DNA from: Glandiceps talaboti
Taxonomy: Eukaryota > Hemichordata > Enteropneusta > Spengelidae
Length of the DNA: 62,000 nt
Assembly: GCF_964340395.1 (NCBI RefSeq)
Contig: NC_135565.1
Span: forward strand, 11,421,742-11,483,741
Direction of reading: 5' to 3'
The translations under genes were made by a program, and so were the position numbers. Shown piece by piece: positions 44,002-54,000 of this stretch (the stretch's first letter is position 1; each line of letters begins with the position of its first letter). The notes beneath the pieces are model-generated. The model searched no databases. It saw nothing but the letters and a program-made list of their open reading frames with translations, and was not told the DNA's origin.

Positions 44002-44350
44002 AAGACAGTTTTGAAGGGATGGCGCTTCTTTGGTGGTGTTTATGAAAACGCTATTATATTGAGCCGATATCAGAATCTCACAAGACAGCTGGAAAGCTGA
44101 GCGCGTATAAAAACAATTGCCAGTACAGTAGTCACCTCGTCCTGTGCATAATCTCCGGGAACGTTATAATTAGTAAGTAGTGTTGTGGTAAAAGGATAAT
44201 GTTTTACAACAGTTGTGAGTGTTTTACAACGATGGATTTTAGTAATCCGTAAATAAATAAATACATGTAATTTAAACAGTGAACATGCCTTACACGAACT
44301 TGCATTCATAATTTTTAGAGTAATTCATTATATTTATAACTTGTTTTCAG

Positions 44351-44878
44351 GCTCTGTGGTATATCCTCGACCCCTTACATTATCACACTACACACCAGGT
44401 TACCATGTTAACGTAGCAGACCATTCCTTGGATGGGTATCACCCAGCTCAAGTTGTTACCAGAGAGATTCCGCGTCCGTTGCCTAGACAACGACCCGTTC
44501 ACCAACATTCGCCTTCCCGGAGTGACAAGTCGGAATCCGAGAATGACGAACCCTGCAGCCCACGAGTTCAAGTTGATGTTCAGTCAAAAGGTGACGTGAA
44601 AGACAAAAATACACAGTCGGGTAGCGAAGAGGAAGGTATCGATGTCAGGAATAGTGAGGAGGGAAAAACATTTACAAAATCTACGTCGTTACAGAATATT
44701 AACCTGCCCACAACAAGTACAGTTCAAAATCAGGAACACTCTATGCAGGAACGGTCCCCAGTCAGAGATGACGACCACAAGAGGGCGGTAGACTATGAGA
44801 GAATACAGACTTGTGGCGAAGAGAGTGGAGATGATAACAACAACGTTAACAGTTGTTATGACAACATGAACAGCAGAG
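44351..44878 (+). CDS. Isx: Isx-like homeobox gene, exon 2
   Basis: Phase-1 exon with acceptor TTGTTTTCAG and donor AGAG|GTTAGT, coding for residues 105-281. The start is Pro/Tyr/His-rich, followed by a hydrophilic, acidic Ser/Glu/Asp-rich linker with no known domain and a short poly-Asn stretch (DDNNNVN). It is probably a disordered region between the octapeptide and the homeodomain. The frame stays open across the whole 528 bp. Confidence 0.85.
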
Positions 44879-45775
44879 GTTAGTAATTACTCAACTCTGA
44901 CTCGTTTCATGCTTTTTTTCATTTGGGCCTGAACTCTGTATACTCACATTTCATATCGTCTTCGAATCCTATTGGAATAGACCACTTTTAGGGTTTGTAG
45001 GAACCTCAGCGATGCCGTGACTACATTGCCGTATTCTATTGTTTTATTTTCCTTCCCCACTTACTCCTCCTAATTTGTTTCCGAACCGGTTCGAACAAAT
45101 GTCGAAGGATGAGAGTACACGGTGGCCCTCGATTGCAACTTCGGTTACTTGTATTACCGAAAGAACGTTAAAGACGATCGCACGATGTCACACAAGATCA
45201 ATTAGTGCACTTCGTTCGTTTAGGGGGAGGGGGGACGTCAATGCGATTGCTGAAAATTTTCAATTTTCTTAACTTCAGTCTGTACAACGTGTAGCGCGTT
45301 TTCTTACAAGTAAATAAATAAATAAATAAATAAATAATAATAATAACTTCATTTTCACACTTCTCACCAAATTTCGAAGGAAAACTTTCAGTCCTTTTGC
45401 ATTTACTACGGAGATGTTGATTAGTTGGTAGTAATTTGCTCCTGATGTGAGATATGTTGCTGGGTTTCTTGTAGTATTTTAATGGCTTTTAATACAACCA
45501 TGTTTTCGAATAACATTACATCGACCATACTGGTGTGACTGCTACAGTTTTCATCATATAATTTATATGTCGTTCTTGTGATCTTGTGAACGTTCGATTA
45601 GGGGGGGGGGGGGTCAACCTAATCGAACGATGCTCATTTGTTAAGCTGAGGTTGTGCAACATTGTGTTTTCGTCTCTCATATATTGTCTAAAATACATCC
45701 CTCATTTGAATGATCATTCGCAACATTTTAGAATACCTCAACGGTTACTAATTTTTACTTTCGTTTTTTTTTCAG
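44879..45775 (+). other. Isx: Isx-like gene, intron 2 (897 bp)
   Basis: GTTAGT donor and TTTTTTTTCAG acceptor. Contains an AAAT/AAT simple repeat (about 45310-45345) and a G11 run near 45602 flanked by the short inverted pair GTTCGATTAG / CTAATCGAAC. No exon seen. Confidence 0.8.
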
Positions 45776-45936
45776 AAAAAGAATTTGAACGCAAACCAAG
45801 GAGAAGGGCACGTACTACATTTACTGCAGCACAATTGCGAGAACTAGAAACTATTTTCAAATTAACTCATTACCCAGATGTCCACACACGTGATCAACTA
45901 GCACAGAAAACAGACCTTCCAGAACAGCGAGTGCAG
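45776..45936 (+). CDS. Isx: Isx-like homeobox gene, exon 3 (homeodomain, N-terminal part)
   Basis: Codes for residues 281-334: a basic lead (KPRRRAR) and homeodomain positions 1-46 (residues 289-334), including helix 1, helix 2 and the start of helix 3 ([20 protein letters not shown]). HYPDVH and the spacing match ISX. The exon ends in phase 0 at GTGCAG|GTAATA. The break between homeodomain residues 46 and 47 is the position found in many paired-class homeobox genes. Confidence 0.97.
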
Positions 45937-46292
45937 GTAATATATGAGTGTATGTGGTGGGTGGGGGTACTTGTGTGTATTTCGGGAAGTGTATGTATGT
46001 ATGTATGTATGTATGTATGTATGTAGGTATGAAGGTATGTTTGTATCTAGGTAGGTAGGTTAGTAGGTAGGTAGGTAGGTAGGTAGGTGGATTGATGGAT
46101 GAATGGATGGATGGATGGATGGATGGAAGGATAGATGGAGGGGGGGAGTTTGTGAATAATTATTAGATAGGTTGATATGTATGAAAAGTAGTCATTGTGT
46201 GTACATTGTAACATTATCATATGTACACATGTCGTATCGTATTGCACCACATCACTGATCAATCCCCTTGTTTATGTTTTTGTCGTAAACAG
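45937..46292 (+). other. Isx: Isx-like gene, intron 3 (356 bp)
   Basis: Almost half is compound simple repeat: GTAT units (about 45993-46025), GTAG units (about 46048-46090) and GGAT units (about 46095-46130), then a G-rich stretch. Acceptor GTAAACAG. Confidence 0.88.
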
Positions 46293-46424
46293 ATATGGTT
46301 TCAAAACAGACGAGCAAAATGGAGGAAATATGAAAAACTAGGAAATTTTGGTGGTTTACAAGATTTAACAGATACGGATATAGTACCAGCCCCATCAGCA
46401 ACCGCAGCAGTACCTCGTGATCAC
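46293..46424 (+). CDS. Isx: Isx-like homeobox gene, exon 4 (recognition helix)
   Basis: Begins IWFQNRRAKWRK: homeodomain positions 47-60 (residues 335-348), with the DNA-contacting W48, F49, Q50, N51 and R53. Gln at position 50 places it in the paired-like (Q50) group. Directly after the homeodomain, EKLGNFGGLQDL resembles EKIGNLGAPQQL of human ISX, the main reason for choosing Isx over Vsx, Rax or Arx. Phase 0 at both ends; donor CAC|GTGAGT. Confidence 0.95.
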
Positions 46425-46972
46425 GTGAGTAGTGTGTAATGATGATACACGTAATATTAAGAGTTAAGTTAATACATACATACATACATACATACATACA
46501 TACATACATACATACATACATGCATGCATGCATGCATGCATGCATACATACATACATACATGTATACATACATACATACATACATACATACATACATACA
46601 TACATACATACATACATACATACATACATACATACTTGTACTCCGGTGTGGGCGATAAATGTCGACTGACAGTTACAAATGAGGCTATTGACCAATCAGG
46701 GAAAAGCATGAAGACCGGTGTAATTGCTGAGTAGCAAATTTATCTAATATCTTTGGCGGGAGTGTATTTTCTGTGTATGAGATCCAATTAATGCCATCCT
46801 GGGAAGAGTGATTAGACACAGACAATCATAACAAAAACATGGCCCCTGACTGTGTGTGACCAGGAAGAACGATTAGACACAGACAATCATAACAACAACA
46901 TGGCCCCTGACTGTTACTGAACTGATAAGACTCGGTTCACCCGCTAATAAATGTAAACATGACCGCGGAGGG

Positions 46973-47003
<31 letters not shown>

Positions 47004-47108
47004 CATACATACATACATACATACATACATACATACATACTATAAATCTTACTACATCCAAATCACACCTGTTTTGTTCATATACTTTTCATCTCTCTTT
47101 ATTCACAG
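46425..47108 (+). other. Isx: Isx-like gene, intron 4 (684 bp)
   Basis: Contains ATAC microsatellites (46474-46635 and 46975-47041) and two direct copies of a segment of about 62 bp (about 46796-46857 and 46859-46920) sharing GATTAGACACAGACAATCAT. Acceptor ATTCACAG. Confidence 0.88.
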
Positions 47109-47336
47109 GATGGATACCAAAGAGATATTCCTCATCACCCAGAAGACACTATTGATACAGACTATAACGGCCAAGTGATGTCAGTAGCAGGAATCACCAT
47201 CCCTCCACCACCATCCATACCAGCTATTTCACCACCTGCAGTAAACGTTGACCCAAAGGAGTGCACTAGCATTGCTGCCTTGAGATGGAAAGCAAAGAAT
47301 CATGAAGCTGCGCTAGAGATGCAATACTTTCGGTGA
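47109..47336 (+). CDS. Isx: Isx-like homeobox gene, exon 5 (OAR motif)
   Basis: Last coding exon, residues 379-453, stop TGA at 47334-47336. A Pro-rich part (IPPPPSIPAISPP) is followed by a C-terminal OAR motif (TSIAALRWKAKNHEAAL, residues 431-447) that ends six residues before the stop, its usual place in paired-like proteins such as Otp, Rax and Arx. The OAR motif often tunes transactivation. As I recall, human ISX lacks a clear OAR, so its presence here would be an ancestral feature. Confidence 0.93.
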   Translation, partial: DGYQRDIPHHPEDTIDTDYNGQVMSVAGITIPPPPSIPAISPPAVNVDPKECTSIAALRWKAKNHEAALEMQYFR

Positions 47337-47578
47337 CGTACACAAGACAAGATGCGACCCATAAACACTTGAGTTAAGTTAATCAAAGCAATACAGTCAC
47401 ATGTACAGGGAAGAGTTTACGCGCTGGTAAAACGCCCTCAACGAGCAATGCGGGGAAGGTTATGCGGAAGTCGATTTAAAATATTACTGGTCACAGGATG
47501 TTCATTGATAACAACAATAGCATGAAGTATTTTCTGTAATGGAGAATTAATGTGTAATTAGTGTGTGGCACCTTACCT
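47337..47578 (+). other. Probable 3' UTR of the Isx-like gene
   Basis: Non-coding sequence between the stop and a 21-bp array. No AATAAA is seen before the array; the first clear ones follow it (about 48809, 48861 and 48927), so the transcript may run through the array. Confidence 0.4.
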
Positions 47579-48680
47579 CTAATATAGAATTCTATCATGT
47601 TGATCTGGAATTCTACCATAGTGATCTAGAATTCCAACACAGTGATCTAGATTTCCAAGAGTGATCTGGAATTCCACCATAGTGATCTAGAATCCCATCA
47701 CAGTGATCTAGAATTCCATCATGTTGATCTAGAATTCCACCATAGTGATCTAGAATCAAATCAGTGATCTAGAATTCCATCATGCTGATCTAGAATTCCA
47801 CCATAGTAATCTAGAATACCATCACAGTGATCTAGAATTCCATCATTTTTTATCTAGAATCACATCATAGTGATCTAGAATCCATCACAGTGATCTAGAA
47901 TTCCATCATTTTGATCTAGAATTCCACCATAGTGATCTAGAATCCCATCACAGTGATCTAGAATTCCATCATGTTGATCTAGAATTTCACCATAGTAATC
48001 TAGAATCCCATCACAGTGATCTAGAATTCCACCATATTGATCTAGAATCCAATCACGGTGATCTAGAATTCCATCATGCTGAACTAGGATTCAACCATAG
48101 TGATCATGAATTCCATCATTATTATCAAGAATTCCAATTGCTAGACTTCCACCATATTGATCGAGAATTCCACCACAGTAATCTAGAATCCCATCACAGT
48201 GATCTAGAATTCCATTTTAGCAATATGGAATTACACCACAGTGATTTATAATGAAATCCATCATAGTGATCTAGAATTCTATCTTAACGATCGAGAATTC
48301 CACCATAATGATATAGAATTCCACCATAAAATGATACAGAATTCCATCATAGTGATATAGAATTTTGTCATTGCGATTTAGAATTCCATCATAGTGATAT
48401 AGAATTCCATCATAGTGATACAGAATTCCACCATAGTGATATAGAATTCCACCATAGTGATATATAATTTTGTTACTGTGATATAGAATTCCATCATAGT
48501 GATACAGAATTCCACCATAGTGATATAGAATTTCACCATAGTGATATATAATTTTGTCACTGTGATACAGAATTCTACCACAGTGATATAGAATTCCACC
48601 ATAGTAATATATAATTTTGTCACTGTGATATAGAATTGCATCATAGTGATACAGAATTCCATCATGATCATTTTGGGTAC
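47579..48680. repeat. 21-bp minisatellite, about 52 units
   Basis: Unit TGATCTAGAATTCCACCATAG and variants repeat head to tail for 1.1 kb. The left half is mostly TGATCTAGAAT; the right half (from about 48300) is mostly TGATATAGAAT. Every unit carries AGAATTC-like palindromic cores. As 21 is a multiple of 3, the minus strand stays open for 166 codons (48271-48771) as a seven-residue repeat; no supporting start context or known protein makes this a gene. Confidence 0.97.
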
Positions 48681-49656
48681 AAAAATACAAGTATGATGGT
48701 ATGAGATCACTCTTTATTTTTTGTTTACTTCGTTTTATTAAACTGTTCATTTTTTTGAAGATAGTATACATTTATTTATTGTGCACAATGTTCAGTACTA
48801 ATTGTAATAATAAACAAAGAATTTTGTAAATATGTAATTTCATAAATGACAAATGTATTTAAATAAATAATTTTATCAGTCAAATATTTAAATATAGTTT
48901 AATTAATTAAAATATGATTTTGAAGAATAAATATTGCGATAGTAAAAGTTGACTTGTGTGTTGTGCTTGATTCTTGACTTTTTTTCTTTCTTTAGTTTGC
49001 ACTTTGTGAAATCAAACCTTTCCAGTACAGTAAATACAATGGAAACCAGTCACAGTGACTAGAATCAAACCGTTGTCTGGCCTGACAACAATTCTTCTGA
49101 TTTTGCTGCATTCTACCGTCTGGCACGATAAGCATCTCACTAACTCTGCTTATTTTCATTAAGGCGACCATGTTTTTTTCCCTGTTTCTCATTACCCTAC
49201 CGACCCATATTTTCAGCTCCGACATCGCCCGCCCTTAATATTTTGCGAAACAGCGTCCTCACTGGCAAGAATAAACAAGTGTCTGGACTGTCGACATCAT
49301 CAAAGGGACGGGACGGTCACTGCGGTGACGACGACACTTGTTCACGAAGAGAACATTGCTCACAGAACATGCCAATTGTGTAGAGAAGCTGGGAAAGGGT
49401 TTGCATGAAAAAGTAATGTGAAACATAAATAAAATAGAGTCAACCTTATTTGATGTGAGAAAATCCTATCAACATGAATATATTATCATGACTGACGTGT
49501 AAGAACAAAATGCGCATGTTCACGGGGTCAAAGGTCAAATGAAGGTTTGTAGAAAGAAATGGGACGCGAATGATGGCGACCATATCGATCTTTGAAAGAG
49601 ACGGTCCACATTTGGAAGGAAAGTCGATGAAATTAAATTGAATGTTGACCAGTACT
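48681..49656. other. Non-coding stretch, possible Isx polyadenylation region
   Basis: Very AT-rich to about 48950 with several AATAAA hexamers (about 48809, 48861, 48927). Then unique sequence with no recognisable gene. Confidence 0.4.
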
Positions 49657-49690
49657 AGTCTGTAAGGTACGCCATGACGGGGTGCCCTCA

Positions 49691-49741
<51 letters not shown>

Positions 49742-49833
49742 ACACACACAAACCAGTCAACGGAAAGAGCAGAACGGTGATGCGTGAGGGCCCGGCGTGA
49801 GGGTGGAGTGACACGAGGCATCTTATACAGTCT
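49657..49833. mobile_element. MITE-like element, family B copy 2
   Basis: Ends match those of the copy at 43319-43426: left AGTCTGTAAGGTACGCCATG, right (reverse complement) AGACTGTATAAGATGCC. The interior holds a CA microsatellite (49691-49750) not present in copy 1, so the two differ by microsatellite expansion within the element. Confidence 0.75.
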
Positions 49834-50353
49834 AGAAATAATCAGACTAGACAGTCAATTAATTACCTGTCTGTATATATACGACCAGATATCCGTTTAA
49901 CAACAATTATACAGGAAAATGGAAACTTTGATAGGAAATTGTAGTCTGCAGACACAATAGGTGTTTCAAGAAAAATGAATAGGAACGTGCTATGTCACCT
50001 TGGTCGCTGTCATTTCCTCATGCGTTGTACACTAACCAGAATAAGCTGTGTGAATAGTAAAGACTTGTTGAACGCCGTCGTGTGCAGTCAATGTAATATG
50101 TCACATTATATTGTTTTATATGGTAACTTTTATCACAGGGGGCAGCGAGCATGTAACTGATTGATCGATCGATCGATCGGTTGATTTATTGATTGATTGA
50201 TTGATTTATTATTTGGTTGAATGATTGATCGATTGAATGATCAATTTTTGTGGTGCAATATAACTTATTTTGTGTGCGATATTGATCAATTCACTCATTA
50301 AGTTTTAAAACAATATCTTTTTCTTTCCCTGGTTACTTTGCTCTCAGCTATAT
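49834..50353. repeat. Non-coding stretch with GATC/GATT simple repeat
   Basis: A GATC then GATT-rich simple repeat lies at about 50158-50232. No gene recognised; the 61-codon frame at 49975 has no domain. Confidence 0.7.
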
Positions 50354-50375
50354 CTCAGACCACTAGCAGTCTGAG
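50354..50375. repeat. CTCAGACCAC hairpin, site 2
   Basis: CTCAGAC (50354-50360) pairs with GTCTGAG (50369-50375); the loop keeps CACTA. Confidence 0.6.
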
Positions 50376-50671
50376 GTTGTATGTAATTCTCTCTTTTCTT
50401 TATTGACTAAATAAAGACGCCTCGTCCATTCTTCTAAATTAAAACATTCCTAATCTTATAATTGGCGAGAGATCGCTTACATTAACAGTTTGCTTTATCT
50501 CTCATCTGCTGGGAGATTATCACACTGGACAAATATTCGATCATGCATAAACTAGTAAGGAAGAGTTCTCACTGTTTATACATGTCGCCAAACACCTAGT
50601 TAGAGAAATGCATATATTTTATTGCAATAGCTCACATGGGTGTCAAGACAATAGGTACATGAATATCGTAT

Positions 50672-50740
50672 TTATTTATTTATTTATTTATTTGTTTGTT
50701 TGTTTGTTTGTTTGTTTGTTTGTTTGTTTGTTTGTTTGTG
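50672..50740. repeat. (ATTT)n and (GTTT)n microsatellite
   Basis: ATTT units followed by GTTT units. Confidence 0.96.
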
Positions 50741-50769
50741 TGTTAATAAATATATATATATTAACCACC

Positions 50770-51034
50770 CCATAGGCATTGCCCAATTACAGGAGGAAAG
50801 TTCAGTGTTAGTGCAGGAGGAAACCGGAGTGCCGGAGGAGGGGGGAGGGACATGCGTTGTTCGGTAGTCAAACTGAACGACACTCTTCTTAGCTTACTTA
50901 CAGCGTGGTAAATTTAATCAAACCCTGAATAGGTTCGAAGCCCGACCGCAGTGGTAAGAGGCAAGTGGTTTAACCATGGATGTATTAGTCTCACTAATAC
51001 ATCCATGGTTTAATCACACGGCCACCGACAACCC
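50770..51034 (-). mobile_element. tRNA-derived SINE, copy 2, with a palindromic insertion in its head
   Basis: Minus-strand reading begins GGGTTGTCGGTGGCC and has a B box GCTTCGAACC (about 50933-50942). The body on the plus strand contains GGAGGAAACCGGAGTGCC, as in copy 1 (23100-23296). Within the tRNA-like head a 39-bp palindrome is inserted: AACCATGGATGTATTAG (50972-50988) pairs perfectly with 50994-51010 around TCTCA. The uninserted copy reads directly ATAAACCGCC here. The insertion separates the A and B boxes, so this copy is probably inactive. Confidence 0.65.
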
Positions 51035-51474
51035 GTAAGGGTACGTAAGGGTATGTCTAGAGATGTCATTCTTTGTTTTAAGCCCATGACGCTCATAACC
51101 ATGCATGACGTAGTGTTATCTTAGGAAGCTCATCTCCTATGCGTGACTTTTTGTAATTTAAATATTGTAACGGCCATAGCGTCGCAGATTTGAGACTTGG
51201 AGACAGCCGAGCGGTGAGCATCTCTCATAGATATATATAAACTTCATTCAAAAGACTTAATATTTGCTACTAATATTTGCATCGAGCTCTTCTACTAGTA
51301 TTAGCATCGAGCGCTGTACTCTCCAGCGCTGTATATCACACTAAATAAATTACGTGCTGGATGGAAATAATCTTTTACAATTGAGCTCATTACTTTACTC
51401 GCGTTGTAGCACTCATTAAGGGAATATACACTATATTTACTATTAGGCTTAACAAATGTTACCCGACGCAACCC
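51035..51474. other. Non-coding stretch, no gene seen
   Basis: Unique sequence. A loose local repeat (ATTTGCATCGAGCTCTTCTACTAG-like, GCATCGAGC twice near 51280-51312) is the only structure seen. Confidence 0.45.
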
Positions 51475-51815
51475 GACGCAACGTAGTTTTTCACTGCCGA
51501 CCCTAAAGTTTTTTTTTTCGTGTTTTTAGAAAACAATAAAATTGCGAAAATTTTGTGATGTCTTCCGAGAAATAGTGGATGCGGAAACTGACATCAAATC
51601 AAAAAGACAATGTATAACAGTTCTTCCAATCTGTAATGGCTGTACATCTGATGGGAAGAAACCAGAGAAACACAGAGAAAAACAATGGAAAACATACTTT
51701 CCTACCTAGACACAATTGGAAAAAAATAAAAACCAATTAAACATTGCCCACTCAAAAAAAAATCTACCTACCCCACCTATTCTAAAATTGCAATTAAGCG
51801 TAGTCGGAACTACAC
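51475..51815 (-). repeat. Interspersed repeat of about 340 bp, copy 2
   Basis: Reverse complement of the copy at 24520-24860. Matching landmarks include TAGTTTTTCACTGC (about 51484), TCCAATCTGTAATGGCTGTA (about 51627) and AAAATCTACCTACCCC (about 51759). Divergence is high, so neither copy is recent. Confidence 0.8.
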
Positions 51816-52440
51816 AATTTCTTTCTAAAAGACATCCAACTTGTTGTATCTCCAATGTACATCCCCATGCTTTGTTATGCCTTGGAGGGTTTTAAATTAA
51901 TGCCAGTGAGCGTAAACAAAGGGTATCATTATCAGCAATGTCATCAGAAGACAATTTGGAGATGCCATATATATCATCTTCTAGTTCTTTCCAATCGATT
52001 TAACAGTAAAATAGAAATCACAATTTTAATAACGTCTGCTAGTTCTTCCGAATCAATATAACTGATATCCAGATACTCTTTTTTGGCTATGTAGATAAAA
52101 CTGTTATTATTTAATTTTGTTTTTGAAATTTGATATTGAAAATTCATATGTCATTCGAATTGAATTTCTTCGTTCAGCCCAATTATACCTCCGCAATCAT
52201 AAATGATGTCAAACGAGAAAGATAATACCAATACGTAGTAATTATTCCCTGTTATTTTACTTCGTTCTGCAAAAAATATTCTATCGCAGTTAAAATTGAT
52301 GACTAATGGGATAGCGATTTTGAACAAAATACACGACGGCGACGTACGATATACGTGCGTTGTTCTGATCATGAGCTGGCGTACGTAGAACAACTTAAAT
52401 CTGTGTATAAATTCACAATGATCAACTTGACTAGTGTTAT
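51816..52440. other. Non-coding stretch, no gene seen
   Basis: AT-rich unique sequence with short open frames only. Confidence 0.5.
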
Positions 52441-52800
52441 ATATGATATGATATGATATGATATGATATGATATAATATGATATGATATGATATGATATG
52501 ATATAATATGATATGATACGATATGATATATATGATGTGATATGATATGATGATATATGATATGATATATGATATGATATGATATGATATATGATGTGAT
52601 ATGATATATGATATATGATATGATATATGATATGATATGATATATGATGTGATATGATATATGATTATGATATGATATGATATGATATGATATATGATAT
52701 ATGATGTGATATGATATATGATATATGATATGATATTATATGAATAATACAATACGATACGATACAAACGATGCGATACGATATGATATGTCGTATGATA
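52441..52800. repeat. ATATG pentanucleotide array
   Basis: Irregular GATAT/ATATG units with ATGTG and ATACG variants. Short insertions (ATATATGATGTGATATGA-like) recur several times, giving a higher-order pattern. The minus-strand frame rich in Ile, Ser, Tyr and His is an artefact. Confidence 0.95.
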
Positions 52801-54000
52801 TGTGTATCACAGTTATGTCAGGTACAATATCTGTTGCGCACACATTACTATATTGGTATGACGCACGTTATGTTGCAAGGCAAACTATTTTTGGAAATTT
52901 AACTTTTTAGACACTGCAAACGATAACCTAAAATTCTAGAGATGTATAAGTAGAGTTGAGGAAATGGAGAAATTAACTTTATGTTTTTTCTTACAAAGCT
53001 AAATTAGACTGGCAAAAATGATATGGCTCCAACTATTGATAACCTAATGCTTCTACGATTGTCACACTCGGAGATGATTGTAGCTCAGACCACTAACCAC
53101 GTTAGTGGTCTGAGATTGTACTGACCGTAACACATAATAGGAAACTAGATTACCACCCGTTGCTCTACCTCCATGCTATCCTGGAGGTAATCTGCTGCAG
53201 CGAATGCAGTACAATTTCCCATACAGGTGCGCTATATTGACCATGGAAGTACCACCAAGCACTGACCAACTATCTGGGAACAAAAAAATCGAACGGCTAG
53301 CAGTATTTCTCGTTCGGTCAAAACTCTTGCTTTGGGGTATTATATATCAACCACTGACAGAGTTGTGACAATTTTGACAACTCTTCGCTGGCATTCGATG
53401 AATCCTGCTAAATACTAATTACATCGACTTGTATTTTTTAAGTGTGTTTCTGGAACCTTGATTGTCTGGTGTCTCGTTAGGGTGACCTTTTTGTTTGTTT
53501 CTTATCTCCAGTGGAATAGTCAGGCGGGGCGGGCGGGCGAAATAAAAAAAAAGGGGGGGGGGGGAAGGAAAAAAATCTGTATTTTTTTCAGTTCTATTCT
53601 CTGTCCTTTCTGTCCTGTCAGTCTCTCTACAACTTCTTTTCTCTTCTCTTTATTGAATTCCTTGTTACAGGTCTCTTTCCTTCATTTTAGCAAGGTTGAC
53701 AAGTCCGTAGAACACTTTGTAAGAAGATGAATACTTATCATCGTTATCCAATTTGAACATTAGTATGTAACTTTTTGAAACACTTGCGTGATTGCCATCA
53801 TTGTGCTAGATGAATTTTCATTTATATAAATCATTTACTTCTATGAAACATTTTTCTTCAGTGTGAACTTATCAAAATAATCCATCAGATAACATGTAAA
53901 CATTTCGAGAACTCAGAAGAACTCCTTTGAGATTTACTGTTTAAAATTAATTAAAAGTAATAATGTAAACATCGGTAACATGCCATGCAAGTCTTGATTG
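52801..54000. other. Non-coding stretch
   Basis: Contains CTCAGACCAC hairpin site 3 (53084) and a GC/poly-A/poly-G simple tract at about 53521-53575. No gene recognised. Confidence 0.45.
53084..53114. repeat. CTCAGACCAC hairpin, site 3 (longest)
   Basis: CTCAGACCACTAAC (53084-53097) pairs perfectly with GTTAGTGGTCTGAG (53101-53114), loop CAC. This is the best preserved of the family. Confidence 0.8.

Larger units (their letters stand above)
33500..44350 (+). other. Isx: Isx-like gene, intron 1 (10.85 kb)
   Basis: GT at 33500 and AG at 44349-44350, with a TTGTTTTCAG acceptor. No coding exon was recognised inside. It carries simple repeats (36.9, 37.4, 41.9 and 43.2 kb), a 26-bp minisatellite (38.8-39.3 kb), a tandem/inverted composite element (43.4-44.0 kb) and small hairpins. 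The parts 33.6-36.8, 39.3-41.8 and 42.2-43.2 kb hold only unique-looking AT-rich DNA and would be the natural place for enhancers, which cannot be read directly. Confidence 0.7.

Noticed and set aside
48271-48771. 166-codon minus-strand frame with a seven-residue repeat (YHYDGIL)
   Set aside because: It follows from a 21-bp minisatellite whose period is a multiple of three; the matching DNA repeat continues outside the frame.
48681-48990. Search for a transcript end specific to the Isx-like gene
   Set aside because: Several AATAAA hexamers lie in very AT-rich sequence, where they are expected by chance; no one site can be chosen.
53084-53124. Helitron 3' end (hairpin followed by CTRR)
   Set aside because: CTGA does follow the hairpin at 53084, but the other copies of the hairpin lack a CTRR at a fixed distance.
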